Source: Clostridioides difficile
GTDB lineage: Bacteria > Bacillota > Clostridia > Peptostreptococcales > Peptostreptococcaceae
Assembly (NCBI RefSeq): GCF_001299635.1
Contig: NZ_JRHN01000044.1
Span: 124,001-188,000 of the forward strand
Direction of reading: 5' to 3'
Length of the DNA: 64,000 bases
The translations under genes were made by a program, and so were the position numbers. Within the stretch, counting starts at the first letter, position 1, and the number at the start of each line of letters is the position of its first letter. Below are positions 9,171-18,746 of this stretch, piece after piece. The notes beneath the pieces were generated by a model, which was not told the origin of the DNA, did no database searches, and worked only from the letters and a program-made list of their open reading frames with translations.

Positions 9171-9254
9171 CCTCCTTAACACACTTAAATATAAGGAGAG
9201 ATTTGCATAAATAGGCATAACAAACAAACGTATAGACTATAATCTACTCTCCTT
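9171..9254 (-). promoter_or_regulatory. Anti-Shine-Dalgarno switch in the ABC-F leader
   Basis: On the minus strand three segments can pair in exclusive ways. AAGGAGAG (9247-9254) is the perfect complement of CTCTCCTT (9193-9200). The same CTCTCCTT can pair with the gene's own AAGGAGG ribosome binding site (9171-9177, eight pairs with one G-U). This is the layout of translational attenuators of resistance genes. Which fold is the default state cannot be decided by eye. Confidence 0.6.
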
Positions 9255-9265
9255 AATTTAAGCAT
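9185..9265 (-). CDS. Putative leader peptide of the ABC-F gene
   Basis: An ATG at 9265 opens a 26-codon frame (starts MLKLRRVDYS, ends with TAA at 9185-9187). It covers both the AAGGAGAG and CTCTCCTT arms and stops eight bases before the ABC-F ribosome binding site. Its own site is weak (GGTGG about 12 bases upstream). Placement rather than sequence is the evidence, so it stays tentative. Confidence 0.35.
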   Translation of the reverse strand: MLKLRRVDYSLYVCLLCLFMQISPYI

Positions 9266-9278
9266 CGTAAATAAAGCC

Positions 9279-9300
9279 ACCAAAATAGGCTTTTCAAAAA
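9279..9300 (-). terminator. Terminator-like hairpin in the ABC-F leader
   Basis: AAAGCC pairs with GGCTTT around a nine-base loop and is followed on the minus strand by ATTTA. It lies before the upstream ORF. The stem is short and the T-run is weak, so it could be an attenuator or a stem sequestering the upstream ORF. Confidence 0.3.
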
Positions 9301-9382
9301 TTACAATACTTTAAATTATAAAAAATAGATTATATTCTCATTGTCCCAGTTACCTTGCCCTTTCTTTCATTTATTTTTAACC

Positions 9383-9411
9383 ATTATATCAACATTAATT
9401 ATAAATGTCTA
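9383..9411 (-). promoter_or_regulatory. Sigma-A promoter of the ABC-F gene
   Basis: Minus-strand TAGACA (-35, 9406-9411), a 17-base spacer and a perfect TATAAT (-10, 9383-9388). Transcription from here gives a leader of roughly 210 bases. Confidence 0.75.
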
Positions 9412-9451
9412 TATAAATTTAATTATTTAAAATTACACAAGTCATTATTTA

Positions 9452-10660
9452 CTATTCTTCAACTTTAAAATCCTTATTATTTAAAATTCTATTTAATACA
9501 ATTCCAACAATTGCAGCTAAGCTAAGACCTGTTATCTTTACTGTACTTGTTATTGGTATCCCTATGGATATACCTTTATTAGACAGGTATGTTGTTCCAA
9601 GACCTATTAGTAATATAACTGCTATTATTAACAAATTGATTTTACTTTCTACACAAGAACTATCTCTTATAGTTTTTAATCCCACATAAGTTATCATTGA
9701 AAATAGCATTATACTAATTCCACCCATAACTGAGCTTGGTATACTTTGAAGAAATCCTCCAAACTTACCTACACAAGCAAGTAATATAGCAAAGACTGCT
9801 GTACGTCTAAGTATTGAAGGGTCATAGTTTTTAGTTATAGCAAGTACAGCTGTATTTTCTCCATAAGTTGTATTAGCTGGTCCACCTAAACAACCTGCAA
9901 CTATAGTTGCAAATCCATCTCCAAGTAAAGTTCTGTTTAAACCTGGATTTTCTATAAAGTTTTTACCAACTACAGCTCCATTAGTAGTCATATCTCCTAT
10001 ATGTTCCATAAATACAGCTAATACAACTGGAGATATAATTACAATTGCTCCCAAGCTAAACTTAGGTATTGTAAAATTAGGTATTGCAAATAAACTTGCT
10101 TCTGTAATTGTAGTTACATCTACTAAATTTAATATTAGACATATTATATAGCCAGAAAAAACAGCTATTAATATTCCTAATTGCTTTATAAATCCTCTAC
10201 CAAATTTATTAGTTAAAATTGCTATTGCTAAAGTTATAAATGCTATTACAAAATTTGCTGAAGCCATACTAAAAGCTGTTGGCAATAAATTTAATCCTAT
10301 AACTACTATCATAGCTCCTGTAACTTGTGCTGGAAAATACAATTTAATTTTATTTACTCCAACTACTTTTACTATAATTGACATTATAATATAAATTAAT
10401 CCTGCTACTATTATACCACCTTGAGCATATGCTAAGTCTCCACCATATGCCTCTTTAGCAGCCAGTATAACTGGTATAAATGCAAAACTTGAACCTAAAA
10501 AGGCAGGTACTTTTCCCTCTGTACAAAAATGAAATATCAATGTACCAACACCAGCACAGAAAATCGCAACTGACGGATTGAAGCCTGTCAAAATGGGAAC
10601 TAATACCGTCGCTCCAAACATGGCTAATAGATGTTGTAAAGACATTATCGTTTTTTTCAT
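9452..10660 (-). CDS. uraA: Uracil permease (NCS2 family)
   Basis: This membrane protein imports uracil by cation symport. It has about 402 hydrophobic residues with the NCS2 pattern, including ITLAIAIL, the substrate-region motif VFMEHIGDMTTNGAVVGK near 216-233, and GGPANTTYGENT near 255-266. The ATG at 10660 is chosen because GGAGG ends five bases upstream; the ATG at 10672 overlaps that site. It follows pyrR in the same direction, so it likely belongs to the pyrimidine-salvage set controlled by PyrR (pyrP position in Bacillus). Confidence 0.93.
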   Translation of the reverse strand: MKKTIMSLQHLLAMFGATVLVPILTGFNPSVAIFCAGVGTLIFHFCTEGKVPAFLGSSFAFIPVILAAKEAYGGDLAYAQGGIIVAGLIYIIMSIIVKVVGVNKIKLYFPAQVTGAMIVVIGLNLLPTAFSMASANFVIAFITLAIAILTNKFGRGFIKQLGILIAVFSGYIICLILNLVDVTTITEASLFAIPNFTIPKFSLGAIVIISPVVLAVFMEHIGDMTTNGAVVGKNFIENPGLNRTLLGDGFATIVAGCLGGPANTTYGENTAVLAITKNYDPSILRRTAVFAILLACVGKFGGFLQSIPSSVMGGISIMLFSMITYVGLKTIRDSSCVESKINLLIIAVILLIGLGTTYLSNKGISIGIPITSTVKITGLSLAAIVGIVLNRILNNKDFKVEE

Positions 10661-10942
10661 AAAAACCTCCAAAATTATTATATATAAATAAATCCTCTGT
10701 TTAATTAATATCTTTTAATTAATTATCATTCCCTAGATTCTATTTTTTAATCTCTATATACTTATCATAAAACTTATCTTTTTTTACATTTTACGACATT
10801 AAAAACTCAAATAAAGGAGAATAAAGACTACATTAAGACACACATACATAAAATTATAATATTTATTTTGTGCAATCTATGTAAGCTTTATCCTCCTCCC
10901 TGACTATTCAATGCTAAGCTTTTATACAATATATTAAAATTA
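10661..10942. other. Intergenic region pyrR-uraA
   Basis: About 280 AT-rich bases. On the minus strand there is a purine-rich GGGAGGAGG (about 10890-10898) between two AAGCTT copies. A search by eye for a second PyrR-binding loop (CAGAGAGG) was not convincing. No gene and no strong terminator are visible. Confidence 0.35.
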
Positions 10943-11539
<597 letters not shown>

Positions 11540-11583
11540 TTATAATTTTATTCTTAATTAAAATTTCAATTTAAACAACAAAA

Positions 11584-11692
11584 AACTCCTCATCACAAGA
11601 CAAGAAGCTCTTATATAAAAATATACAGTCTAATTTAGCAATTGTCTTACGATATCTCTGTATCGTTTAAAGATAATTTTTATAATCCATTA
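11584..11692 (-). promoter_or_regulatory. PyrR-dependent attenuator leader
   Basis: On the minus strand CTTTAA is followed by the hairpin ACGATA-CAGAGA-TATCGT (11649-11666). This resembles the PyrR-binding loop, whose conserved hexaloop contains CAGAGA. Further on, a G-U-rich stem of about nine pairs (11584-11610) is followed by TTTTTT and could be the attenuation terminator. PyrR with UMP would favour termination before pyrR and uraA. Confidence 0.65.
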
Positions 11693-11698
11693 ACTCAA

Positions 11699-11727
11699 AT
11701 TATATATTTATATTTCAAATTTTTCAA
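11699..11727 (-). promoter_or_regulatory. Sigma-A promoter of pyrR
   Basis: Minus-strand TTGAAA (-35, 11722-11727), a 17-base spacer and TATAAT (-10, 11699-11704), giving a leader of about 215 bases that begins just before the PyrR-binding hairpin. Confidence 0.75.
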
Positions 11728-11832
11728 GCTTTTTTAAGCAAAATACTTTAATATAAAATATTTTAGTTAAATTTCACTAAATTTATCACTTATACAAAAA
11801 CAAATAAATGATTTATAGTACCACACAAACTC

Positions 11833-12744
11833 TTATTTAATTTTTCTAATAACTTCCTTGAAATACTCGGGTAATTCTGAATTAAATTCAATATACTCCT
11901 TTGTAGTAGGATGTATAAATCCTAACTTCTTGGCATGTAAAGTTTGTCCTTTTAATTTAAATTTATTTTCTTTTGGACCATATACACTATCACCTAAAAG
12001 CGGGTGATTTATAGATAAAGCATGAACTCTTATTTGATGAGTTCTACCAGTTTCAAGTCTAGCCCTCATATGAGTAAATTTATCAAATCTTTCTACTACT
12101 TCAAAATGCGTAGTTGCATTTCTACCATCTTTTACTATAGCCATTTTTAGCCTATCTTTAGGGTTTCTTCCTATAGGCTTGTCTACAGTTATTTTATCTT
12201 CTTTAACCACACCATAACATATAAATTCATACTCTCTAGTTATAGTATGTTCCTTTAATTGTTCTGCTAAAAAATTATGTGCATAATTATTCTTAGCTAT
12301 CATAAGAAGACCAGAAGTATCTTTGTCTATCCTATGAACTATACCTGGTCTAATAACACCATTTATTGATGATAATTTATCTTTACAATGGTATAAAATC
12401 CCATTTACCAATGTATTTTCATAATTTCCAGGAGCCGGATGAACAACCATGTCTTGAGGTTTGTTTATTATCAAAACATCATCATCTTCATATACAATAT
12501 CTATTGGAATATCTTGAGCTACAACTTCTAAAACTTTAGGTTCTGGTATCTCTATAACAATATTATCGTCTTCTTTAACTAGATACTTAGCCTTTTCTAC
12601 CTTATCATTAACCTTTACTTTACCATCTTTTATAATTTTTTGTATATAACTTCGTGACATATCACCTAGTTGCTCTGCTAGATAAACATCAAGTCTAATC
12701 TCTTCTTCTTCTTCAAGTACCAAAAACTCTTTTACTTCATCCAT
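11833..12744 (-). CDS. RluA/RluD family 23S rRNA pseudouridine synthase
   Basis: It is predicted to isomerise uridines of 23S rRNA. An N-terminal S4 RNA-binding domain (about residues 15-75) precedes the catalytic domain, with the active-site Asp in GIVHRIDKDTSGLLM near 130 and the RTHQIRVH motif near 230. The start at 12744 (303 residues, MDEVKEFL) is preferred because AGGTGAT lies four bases upstream; the longer frame from 12780 would overlap lspA. It follows lspA after four bases and corresponds to Bacillus ylyB/rluD. Confidence 0.92.
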   Translation of the reverse strand: MDEVKEFLVLEEEEEIRLDVYLAEQLGDMSRSYIQKIIKDGKVKVNDKVEKAKYLVKEDDNIVIEIPEPKVLEVVAQDIPIDIVYEDDDVLIINKPQDMVVHPAPGNYENTLVNGILYHCKDKLSSINGVIRPGIVHRIDKDTSGLLMIAKNNYAHNFLAEQLKEHTITREYEFICYGVVKEDKITVDKPIGRNPKDRLKMAIVKDGRNATTHFEVVERFDKFTHMRARLETGRTHQIRVHALSINHPLLGDSVYGPKENKFKLKGQTLHAKKLGFIHPTTKEYIEFNSELPEYFKEVIRKIK

Positions 12745-12748
12745 TAAA

Positions 12749-13195
12749 TCACCTACTTTTACTTTCAAAAAATAAAACATATATGCATAAAAATACAGTT
12801 CCTACAACTACAAATACATCTGCTATATTAAATACATATTCCCATATAATCCTAAAGTCAAAATAATCTACTACAAAACCCAGTCTAACTCTATCAACTA
12901 GATTTCCTAATGCTCCTGATATTATTAATATAATACCCAGCTTACCAAATATATGTACTTTTCTTGTATTAAGATAATATAATCCAAATACTGTTGCAAG
13001 TAATGCAACTATTATAAATATCCATTGGTTATTTTGTAGTAATCCAAATGCTGCACCTCTATTTTCTACATAAGTTAAATGAAATACATTATTTATTATT
13101 GGTATTGTTGATACATCTACCAAATTATTCAATACCCATATTTTAGACAGTTGGTCTAATCCTATAAGTAGAATTATTATTAATACATATAGCAA
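12749..13195 (-). CDS. lspA: Lipoprotein signal peptidase II
   Basis: This membrane aspartic protease removes signal peptides from prolipoproteins. Four hydrophobic segments are visible in 148 residues, with the family motifs VENRGAAFG, ISGALGNLVDR and FNIADVFVVVG; the last two hold the catalytic Asp pair. The start codon is TTG (13195), with GGGGG about eight bases upstream. It overlaps no neighbour but is closely coupled to the downstream pseudouridine synthase. Confidence 0.95.
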   Translation of the reverse strand: MLYVLIIILLIGLDQLSKIWVLNNLVDVSTIPIINNVFHLTYVENRGAAFGLLQNNQWIFIIVALLATVFGLYYLNTRKVHIFGKLGIILIISGALGNLVDRVRLGFVVDYFDFRIIWEYVFNIADVFVVVGTVFLCIYVLFFESKSR

Positions 13196-13290
13196 TTATT
13201 TTTCCCCCTATAAATTATTTAAAAATCAATTTTATTTGAAACACGCTATTACTATTATACAAAAAAAATACTCCAAAGAGCAACTATCTT

Positions 13291-13341
13291 AAAATATTAA
13301 TGATGCTTGTAAATTTGCAATACAAACATCATTAATATTTT
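13291..13341 (-). terminator. Long stem-loop ending the polysaccharide deacetylase transcript
   Basis: A perfect 15-bp stem (13291-13305 with 13327-13341) is extended by a further TTGTA/TACAA stem around the loop. On the minus strand it is followed by only a short T-tract, so it may work as terminator or 3' stabiliser between this gene and lspA. Confidence 0.65.
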
Positions 13342-13353
13342 AATAAGTATTTT

Positions 13354-14124
13354 TTATTTTTGTACTTGTTCATTTTTATCTAAGTGAGCTATAAGTTCTG
13401 ATATTGTTACAAATTTATATCCTTTTTCTTTTAATTTAGGTATTACTACTTCTAAGGCTTGTATAGTTTGTGACTTATCATTTCTTTTATTATTATAATC
13501 ATGTAAAAGTATTATATTACCATTTTGAACTTTTGTAAGAATAGTATTTATAATACTTCCCACCCCAGGATTAGACCAATCTCTAGGGTCTAAGTTTGAC
13601 CATAGAATTATGTTCATACGCTTAGAAACTATAATATCACAAACACTCTTACTCATGGCTCTATATGGAGGTCTAAATATTTTGGGTTCTACTCCAATTA
13701 CATTTTTTACAGCATTTTGTGTGTCTGTTATTTCTTTTTCTACCTTACCATAACTATTTTTTGCAACATTTATATGTGTGAACGTATGATTCCCTATCTC
13801 GTGTCCCTCATCATACTGTCTTTTTAATAATTCTTTATTATATTCTACCTTTTCTCCAACCACAAAAAAAGTTGCCTTCACATCATTTTTCTTTAGTATA
13901 TCAAGTACTTGTGGTGTAAAGACCTCATCTGGACCATCATCAAAGGTCAAAGCTATAACCTTTTCATCATCATTTCCTTTTTTTATTATCACATCTTCAT
14001 AATCACTGATTTTACTATCACTCAAACTATAAGTTTCTTTTAAGTTATCTTGATTATGATTATATGTATACACACCTACTAGTGATAATAAACATATACA
14101 TATACCCCATATTACCTTTTTCAT
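13354..14124 (-). CDS. Exported polysaccharide deacetylase (peptidoglycan or chitooligosaccharide type)
   Basis: The protein is predicted to remove N-acetyl groups from a cell-wall glycan outside the membrane. After an N-terminal signal/anchor segment (about residues 4-20) comes the NodB domain with the metal-binding TFDDGPDE motif, GNHTFTH, RPPYRAMS and a final NIILLHD. The ATG at 14124 (256 residues, MKKVIWGIC) has AGAGGT upstream and gives a good signal sequence. It sits between the TraR-type gene and lspA, interrupting an otherwise Bacillus-like gene order. The substrate cannot be told from sequence. Confidence 0.88.
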   Translation of the reverse strand: MKKVIWGICICLLSLVGVYTYNHNQDNLKETYSLSDSKISDYEDVIIKKGNDDEKVIALTFDDGPDEVFTPQVLDILKKNDVKATFFVVGEKVEYNKELLKRQYDEGHEIGNHTFTHINVAKNSYGKVEKEITDTQNAVKNVIGVEPKIFRPPYRAMSKSVCDIIVSKRMNIILWSNLDPRDWSNPGVGSIINTILTKVQNGNIILLHDYNNKRNDKSQTIQALEVVIPKLKEKGYKFVTISELIAHLDKNEQVQK

Positions 14125-14172
14125 GTCATTACCTCTTTTCCAATTCACTTGAATAATATGTGATGTCAGTTT

Positions 14173-14655
14173 TTAGTCTTTCAATAATTCATTTTTATTT
14201 AAATCAGTCAAATCAGTCAAGTATTCAGAATAAAAATTAGTATTTTCAACTTCAGGATTTTCACTTGCATCTCCTAATAAATCATCATTCTTATTAGCAC
14301 AACTATTACATAAATTTGTATCTGGTAATATATCCAATCTTTCTAAATCTATTTTTTTATGACATAAGTCACAAATCCCATACGTTCCATCTTCTATTTT
14401 AGATAAGGCTAAATCTATTTGATACATTCTTCCTTCTTCATGATTTATTAAGCTATTTTGCATATTTTGCATATATACATCTGTTCCCATATCTCCTATA
14501 TGATTATCATAACTAGATAGCTCTCCTGATGAATACTTTTCGCTTGTATGTTTAGTCGTATCTCCAAATAAAGTATTGTCTTTCATATCTACTACTAAAT
14601 TAGTTAATTTTTCTTTTTCCTTTAATAATCTATCTTTATATTTTTTAGTATCCAT
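14173..14655 (-). CDS. TraR/DksA family zinc-finger protein (YteA/YlyA-like)
   Basis: The 160-residue protein has a long charged coiled-coil first half and a C4 zinc finger (CDLCHKK near 117, CNSC near 140) as in the TraR/DksA family. In Firmicutes these small proteins are linked to transcription and sporulation (YlyA, YteA). I prefer the ATG at 14655 (MDTKKYKDRL) because AGAGGTG lies about nine bases upstream; the ATG at 14676 lacks one. Its place before lspA-rluD-pyrR matches ylyA of Bacillus. Confidence 0.82.
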   Translation of the reverse strand: MDTKKYKDRLLKEKEKLTNLVVDMKDNTLFGDTTKHTSEKYSSGELSSYDNHIGDMGTDVYMQNMQNSLINHEEGRMYQIDLALSKIEDGTYGICDLCHKKIDLERLDILPDTNLCNSCANKNDDLLGDASENPEVENTNFYSEYLTDLTDLNKNELLKD

Positions 14656-14740
14656 TTTCAACACCTCTATTTTCATATTTATATCATAAAAATAGTATGT
14701 GGAAAACTAAATTAAACATACAGTAAAAAATAAGATTTGA

Positions 14741-14784
14741 TAAAAAAAATTGTAGGTAAATTTTAAATTTACCTACAATTTTTT
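14741..14784. terminator. Perfect 16-bp terminator hairpin
   Basis: Arms 14748-14763 and 14765-14780 are exact complements, with A-tract and T-tract on the two sides. It terminates the cstA transcript on the minus strand. Confidence 0.9.
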
Positions 14785-14832
14785 GAACATAATTTAAATA
14801 TAAATTTTTAATTTTTTATAATAAACATTTCT

Positions 14833-16254
14833 CTAACTTGCCAATTTATGACTATTTTGTTCTTTGATATCTTTAGCCTTTTTAAAGAATAAAAGTCCCA
14901 GGATTATTGCAACAACAATACCTATTCCATTAGATATATTAACTGGCAATCTAAAACCTTCTTTTGCCTGCATTATGTAACTAAATGTAACTACAGTCAT
15001 AAAAAGTGCTGGTAATGTAGTTATATAATGATTTTTATTTGCTTTAACCAAATATGCAGAACCAGTCCACAACATTATCATAGCCAGTGTCTGATTTGCC
15101 CAAGAGAAATATCTCCAAATTATATTAAAATCTATAAATGTAAGAGCAACACCAACTGCAAACAATGGTAAAGCTATTAAAAATCTATTTTTAACTGCAT
15201 CTTGATTATAATTCATTGCATCTGCTATTGTTAATCTAGCACTTCTAAATGCTGTATCTCCAGAAGTTATAGGACATGCTACAACTCCAAGTATAGCCAA
15301 AGCCCCTCCAATAGGACCCATCAATCCAACAGACACTGTATTTACAACTGTTGCTGCTCCACCATCATTAAATATTACATTAAGTTGAGGTATACCATGG
15401 AAATATGACATAGCTGCTGCTGCCCAAACTAAAGCTATTATACCTTCTGCAACCATTGACCCATAAAATACAGGTCTTGCTTCACTCTCTTTTTCAACAC
15501 ATCTTGCCATAAGTGGTGATTGTGTTGCATGGAAACCTGATATTGCTCCACATGCTATTGTTATAAATAAGTATGGAAATAAAGGTGTTCCATTTGGATT
15601 CATATTTTGTAAATTTATATTTGGTATGTTATATCCCTTTATTATTAATCCTCCTGCTACACCTACTGCCATAATTAACAAAGCAGCTCCAAATACAGGA
15701 TATATTTTACCAATTAATTTGTCTATTGGTAAAACAGTAGCCATAATATAATAAAGAATTATCACCCCAACCCATATTTGCGTATTTATACCTGTCAATG
15801 TTTTTAATAATCCTGCTGGACCTGTTACAAACACAACTCCAACCAGTACTAAAAGAATAACACTAAATATTCTCATTGCTATTTTTGCACCATTACCTAA
15901 ATAAAGACCTACCAGCTCTGATGCAGATGTACCTTTATTCTTCATTGATAAATATCCAGAAGCAAAATCATGTACTCCACCTGCAAATATTGTTCCAAAT
16001 ACAATCCATAAAAATGCTGATGGTCCAAATAATGCTCCTTGTATAGCACCAAATATAGGTCCTAATCCTGCGATATTTAAAAATTGAATTAAAAAGATTC
16101 TCTTCCATTTCATTGGAACATAATCTACTCCATCTCTACAAGCTATAGCTGGAGTTTGATTTTTATCATTGATTCCAAAAACCTTTTCTACAAATGTACC
16201 ATAGATAAAATACCCTGCTATAAGTACTACTATTGAACCTAAAAAACTTACCAT
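14833..16254 (-). CDS. CstA/BtsT-type carbon starvation transporter
   Basis: This multi-spanning inner-membrane protein belongs to the CstA family, members of which import pyruvate or peptides. Typical motifs are GPIFGAIQGALFGPSAFLW near residues 64-82, GGVHDF near 92, and FHATQSPLMARC near 240. At 473 residues it is the short Firmicute form; E. coli CstA and BtsT are about 700. The start has AGGGG nine bases upstream. It is directly followed upstream by a LytTR-type response regulator and a LytS-type kinase, the arrangement of pyruvate-sensing systems, so pyruvate is the likeliest substrate by analogy only. Confidence 0.9.
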   Translation of the reverse strand: MVSFLGSIVVLIAGYFIYGTFVEKVFGINDKNQTPAIACRDGVDYVPMKWKRIFLIQFLNIAGLGPIFGAIQGALFGPSAFLWIVFGTIFAGGVHDFASGYLSMKNKGTSASELVGLYLGNGAKIAMRIFSVILLVLVGVVFVTGPAGLLKTLTGINTQIWVGVIILYYIMATVLPIDKLIGKIYPVFGAALLIMAVGVAGGLIIKGYNIPNINLQNMNPNGTPLFPYLFITIACGAISGFHATQSPLMARCVEKESEARPVFYGSMVAEGIIALVWAAAAMSYFHGIPQLNVIFNDGGAATVVNTVSVGLMGPIGGALAILGVVACPITSGDTAFRSARLTIADAMNYNQDAVKNRFLIALPLFAVGVALTFIDFNIIWRYFSWANQTLAMIMLWTGSAYLVKANKNHYITTLPALFMTVVTFSYIMQAKEGFRLPVNISNGIGIVVAIILGLLFFKKAKDIKEQNSHKLAS

Positions 16255-16400
16255 AAATTCATCCCCTTAGTTTTTTGTATAATTGCTTTATAAATTTTTA
16301 TAAGTTTAAGAAAACTATTTCCAGTTCAAATAGTAATACTTTTTTATGCTAATATAAATGTTAATTACATTAAGTGCATATTTAAGTACATGAAATGACT

Positions 16401-17171
16401 TTATATATGCATCAATAACCTAAATTCTTTTACTTTGCTTCTACTTACAGTTACCTCATAATCACTATTTTTTAATTTTAATATGTATGTATTATTAAAC
16501 CATGGTATAATTTCTTTTACTTTGCTTAAATTTACGATATAAGACCTATGTGTTCTAAAAAAAGCTTTATCATTTACCATAGTTTCTACTTCTGAAATTC
16601 CTTCTTTTAATATAAACTTTTCTTTCTCTGTATATATGAATGTCTGCCTTTCATTGGCTTCACAATAATATATATCATCAATATCTATTACAACCAGTTT
16701 GTCACCTTTCCAAAGACTAATTTTATGTGTTATTTCTTCTATATTTTGATTTATTATGTCTTTCCTGTCATTGGATAAATTATTATTATCATTAGATAGT
16801 TCAGAACTATTCATTTCACTTTTTTCTAACTTATTCAGCATAGAAATTATTCGCTCTTCAGAATATGGCTTAAGCACATAATCAAATACGCCCAAAGAAA
16901 AAGCATCAACTGCATAATTTTCATACGCTGTTATAAAAATAATTTTAGGTCTCGATTTAAATTGATTCAATGTTTTTGCAAGCAATATACCATCAAGATG
17001 AGGTATATTTATATCCAAGAAAATTACATCTATTTTATTTTCCTGAATAAAGTCTAACACCTCTATGCCATTAGTAAATTCACTCACTACCTCAATGCTA
17101 CTTTTATTTTCAATAAAATATCTCAATTCCTTTCTTGCTGGAAACTCATCTTCCACTATTATAGCTTTCAT
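16401..17171 (-). CDS. LytTR-family response regulator (BtsR/LytR-like)
   Basis: The protein of 256 residues has an N-terminal receiver domain, with the phospho-acceptor Asp in VIFLDINIPHLDG near residue 53. A Ser/Asn/Asp-rich linker (about 118-140) leads to a C-terminal LytTR DNA-binding domain with FFRTHRSYIVNLSKV. It is four bases downstream of its sensor kinase. The 146 bases between it and cstA probably hold its binding sites, but I cannot identify a clear LytTR direct repeat. Confidence 0.92.
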   Translation of the reverse strand: MKAIIVEDEFPARKELRYFIENKSSIEVVSEFTNGIEVLDFIQENKIDVIFLDINIPHLDGILLAKTLNQFKSRPKIIFITAYENYAVDAFSLGVFDYVLKPYSEERIISMLNKLEKSEMNSSELSNDNNNLSNDRKDIINQNIEEITHKISLWKGDKLVVIDIDDIYYCEANERQTFIYTEKEKFILKEGISEVETMVNDKAFFRTHRSYIVNLSKVKEIIPWFNNTYILKLKNSDYEVTVSRSKVKEFRLLMHI

Positions 17172-17175
17172 CCTA

Positions 17176-18378
17176 CTACTCCTTTACATAAAATACTATC
17201 AAAGTCCCATTGTCAGTACTTCTCATATTAAGCCCATTTCCATACATTAATTTGAGTCTTAAATGCACATTATAAAGCCCAATCTTATTTTCAGGCATAT
17301 TATCTTGATATACATTATTTATGATTTCCTCACTTATACCTATACCATCATCTTCAATTGATATTCTTACAGTATTTTCTAATGAATATTGTAATTTTTT
17401 TATAGATATTTTTACTGTACCAGCTCTACCACTTTCTAAAATCCCATGTATTATTGCATTTTCCACCAATGGTTGTATAATCAAACTTGGAATCTTTATA
17501 TTTACATCATCTATATCATAAGATACAGTTAATAATTCTCCAAATCTAGCCTTTTCTATCTCTACAAAAGATTTGACCTGCTCAACTTCTTTATTTATAT
17601 CTATTAAATTATCACTATATTCCAGATTATATCTTAAATAAGTTGATAAATTTATTATTAGTTCTCTGGCTTTATCTGGACTGAATCTTATAAATGAAGC
17701 TATTGTGTTTAAGGAATTAAATAAAAAATGAGGATTAATCTGTCTTTGAAGTGCCTTTATTTCTGCTTTATTTCTTGCTTCTATATCCTTTTTATCTTTT
17801 TCAATCCCCTCAACTATGGATATAACAAATCCTATTCCAATCTGTCCAACAATTAAAGGCAAATATATTCCACCAATTATTTGAATCGCTAAAGAATGTG
17901 GATGCGATATTAAATATATAAGTAGTATAGTAAAACTTTCAGAAACCATACCTACCAGTATGCCATATATTACTCTATGTTGTTTTGGTATCCTCTTGTA
18001 TAGAAATCCAGACAATACACCTGCTAGGATACTTGATAAAAGACATGGGACAGATGTTATACCTCCAATATCCATAAAGTATCTATGAATACCAGAAAGA
18101 ACCCCTGCTGTAATACCTACCATTGGTCCAAATAAAACACCTCCTGATACTATAGATATTATTCTGGTATTTACTATTGAACCCATATAATTTATACCAT
18201 TGTAAGTACCAAATATAGCCAAAAAGGTAAAAACTAATGCTATACATACCAAATCATTAAAACTGTATTCTTCTTTTTGAAATATTTGCTTAAACGTTTT
18301 TGACTTTGTTATCAGAAGAAATAATACAACAATAAGACTTGTTTTTTCTATTAATGCTATTAAAATTGATGTTTTCAT
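17176..18378 (-). CDS. LytS/BtsS-type sensor histidine kinase
   Basis: The N-terminal half contains a 5TM-LYT membrane module (NGINYMGSIVNTR and GGVLFGPMVGITAGVLSG between about residues 60 and 200). It is followed directly by the HisKA_LytS domain with the phospho-acceptor His in QINPHFLFNSLN near 215 and a HATPase domain with VENAIIHG. At 400 residues it lacks the GAF domain that BtsS and YpdA carry between membrane and kinase parts. It forms an operon with the response regulator and faces cstA as the likely target. Confidence 0.9.
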   Translation of the reverse strand: MKTSILIALIEKTSLIVVLFLLITKSKTFKQIFQKEEYSFNDLVCIALVFTFLAIFGTYNGINYMGSIVNTRIISIVSGGVLFGPMVGITAGVLSGIHRYFMDIGGITSVPCLLSSILAGVLSGFLYKRIPKQHRVIYGILVGMVSESFTILLIYLISHPHSLAIQIIGGIYLPLIVGQIGIGFVISIVEGIEKDKKDIEARNKAEIKALQRQINPHFLFNSLNTIASFIRFSPDKARELIINLSTYLRYNLEYSDNLIDINKEVEQVKSFVEIEKARFGELLTVSYDIDDVNIKIPSLIIQPLVENAIIHGILESGRAGTVKISIKKLQYSLENTVRISIEDDGIGISEEIINNVYQDNMPENKIGLYNVHLRLKLMYGNGLNMRSTDNGTLIVFYVKE

Positions 18379-18543
18379 ATTTTCCCTCTTAAAAAGTAAC
18401 TATTCATACACTTTAAATTTATTATTTTTACTGTAAGTTAAATACATAAAAATAAATTCCATAGTTATTGTATCATATCATCTATATAGAAACATAAATC
18501 CGTTTAATTATATAAATTTAAAAAATGTTTTTTTGATATATTA

Positions 18544-18572
18544 TTGACAATTTTTATTATAAGAGTTAAAAT
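18544..18572 (+). promoter_or_regulatory. Plus-strand sigma-A promoter in an otherwise minus-strand intergenic region
   Basis: TTGACA (18544-18549), a 17-base spacer and TAAAAT (18567-18572). No plus-strand ORF lies downstream before two intrinsic terminators, which points to a small RNA. Confidence 0.65.
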
Positions 18573-18620
18573 TAACTCATAAATTACATATTGGGTATAA
18601 AGTACATATTTAAAGTTAGT

Positions 18621-18649
18621 TCAGAAGGCTATGGTTTTCTGATTTTTTT
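18621..18649 (+). terminator. First terminator of the candidate plus-strand RNA
   Basis: TCAGAA pairs with TTCTGA around a ten-base loop, followed by TTTTTTT on the plus strand. Confidence 0.7.
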
Positions 18650-18746
18650 ATGCTCAGTAGTGATATGCAAAAAAGACAAAGTTAACGTTAGTTAACTTTT
18701 ACCTTTATTCTACTTTCCCCAAAGTAAGAATAATCTAACCCCTTTG

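Noticed and set aside
10661-10942. Second PyrR attenuator before uraA
   Set aside because: The GGGAGGAGG run is not in a hairpin like the one at 11649-11666 and no strong terminator follows.
16255-16400. LytTR-type direct repeats before cstA
   Set aside because: I looked for two spaced TACAGTT-like sites about 21 bases apart; none fits well enough to report.
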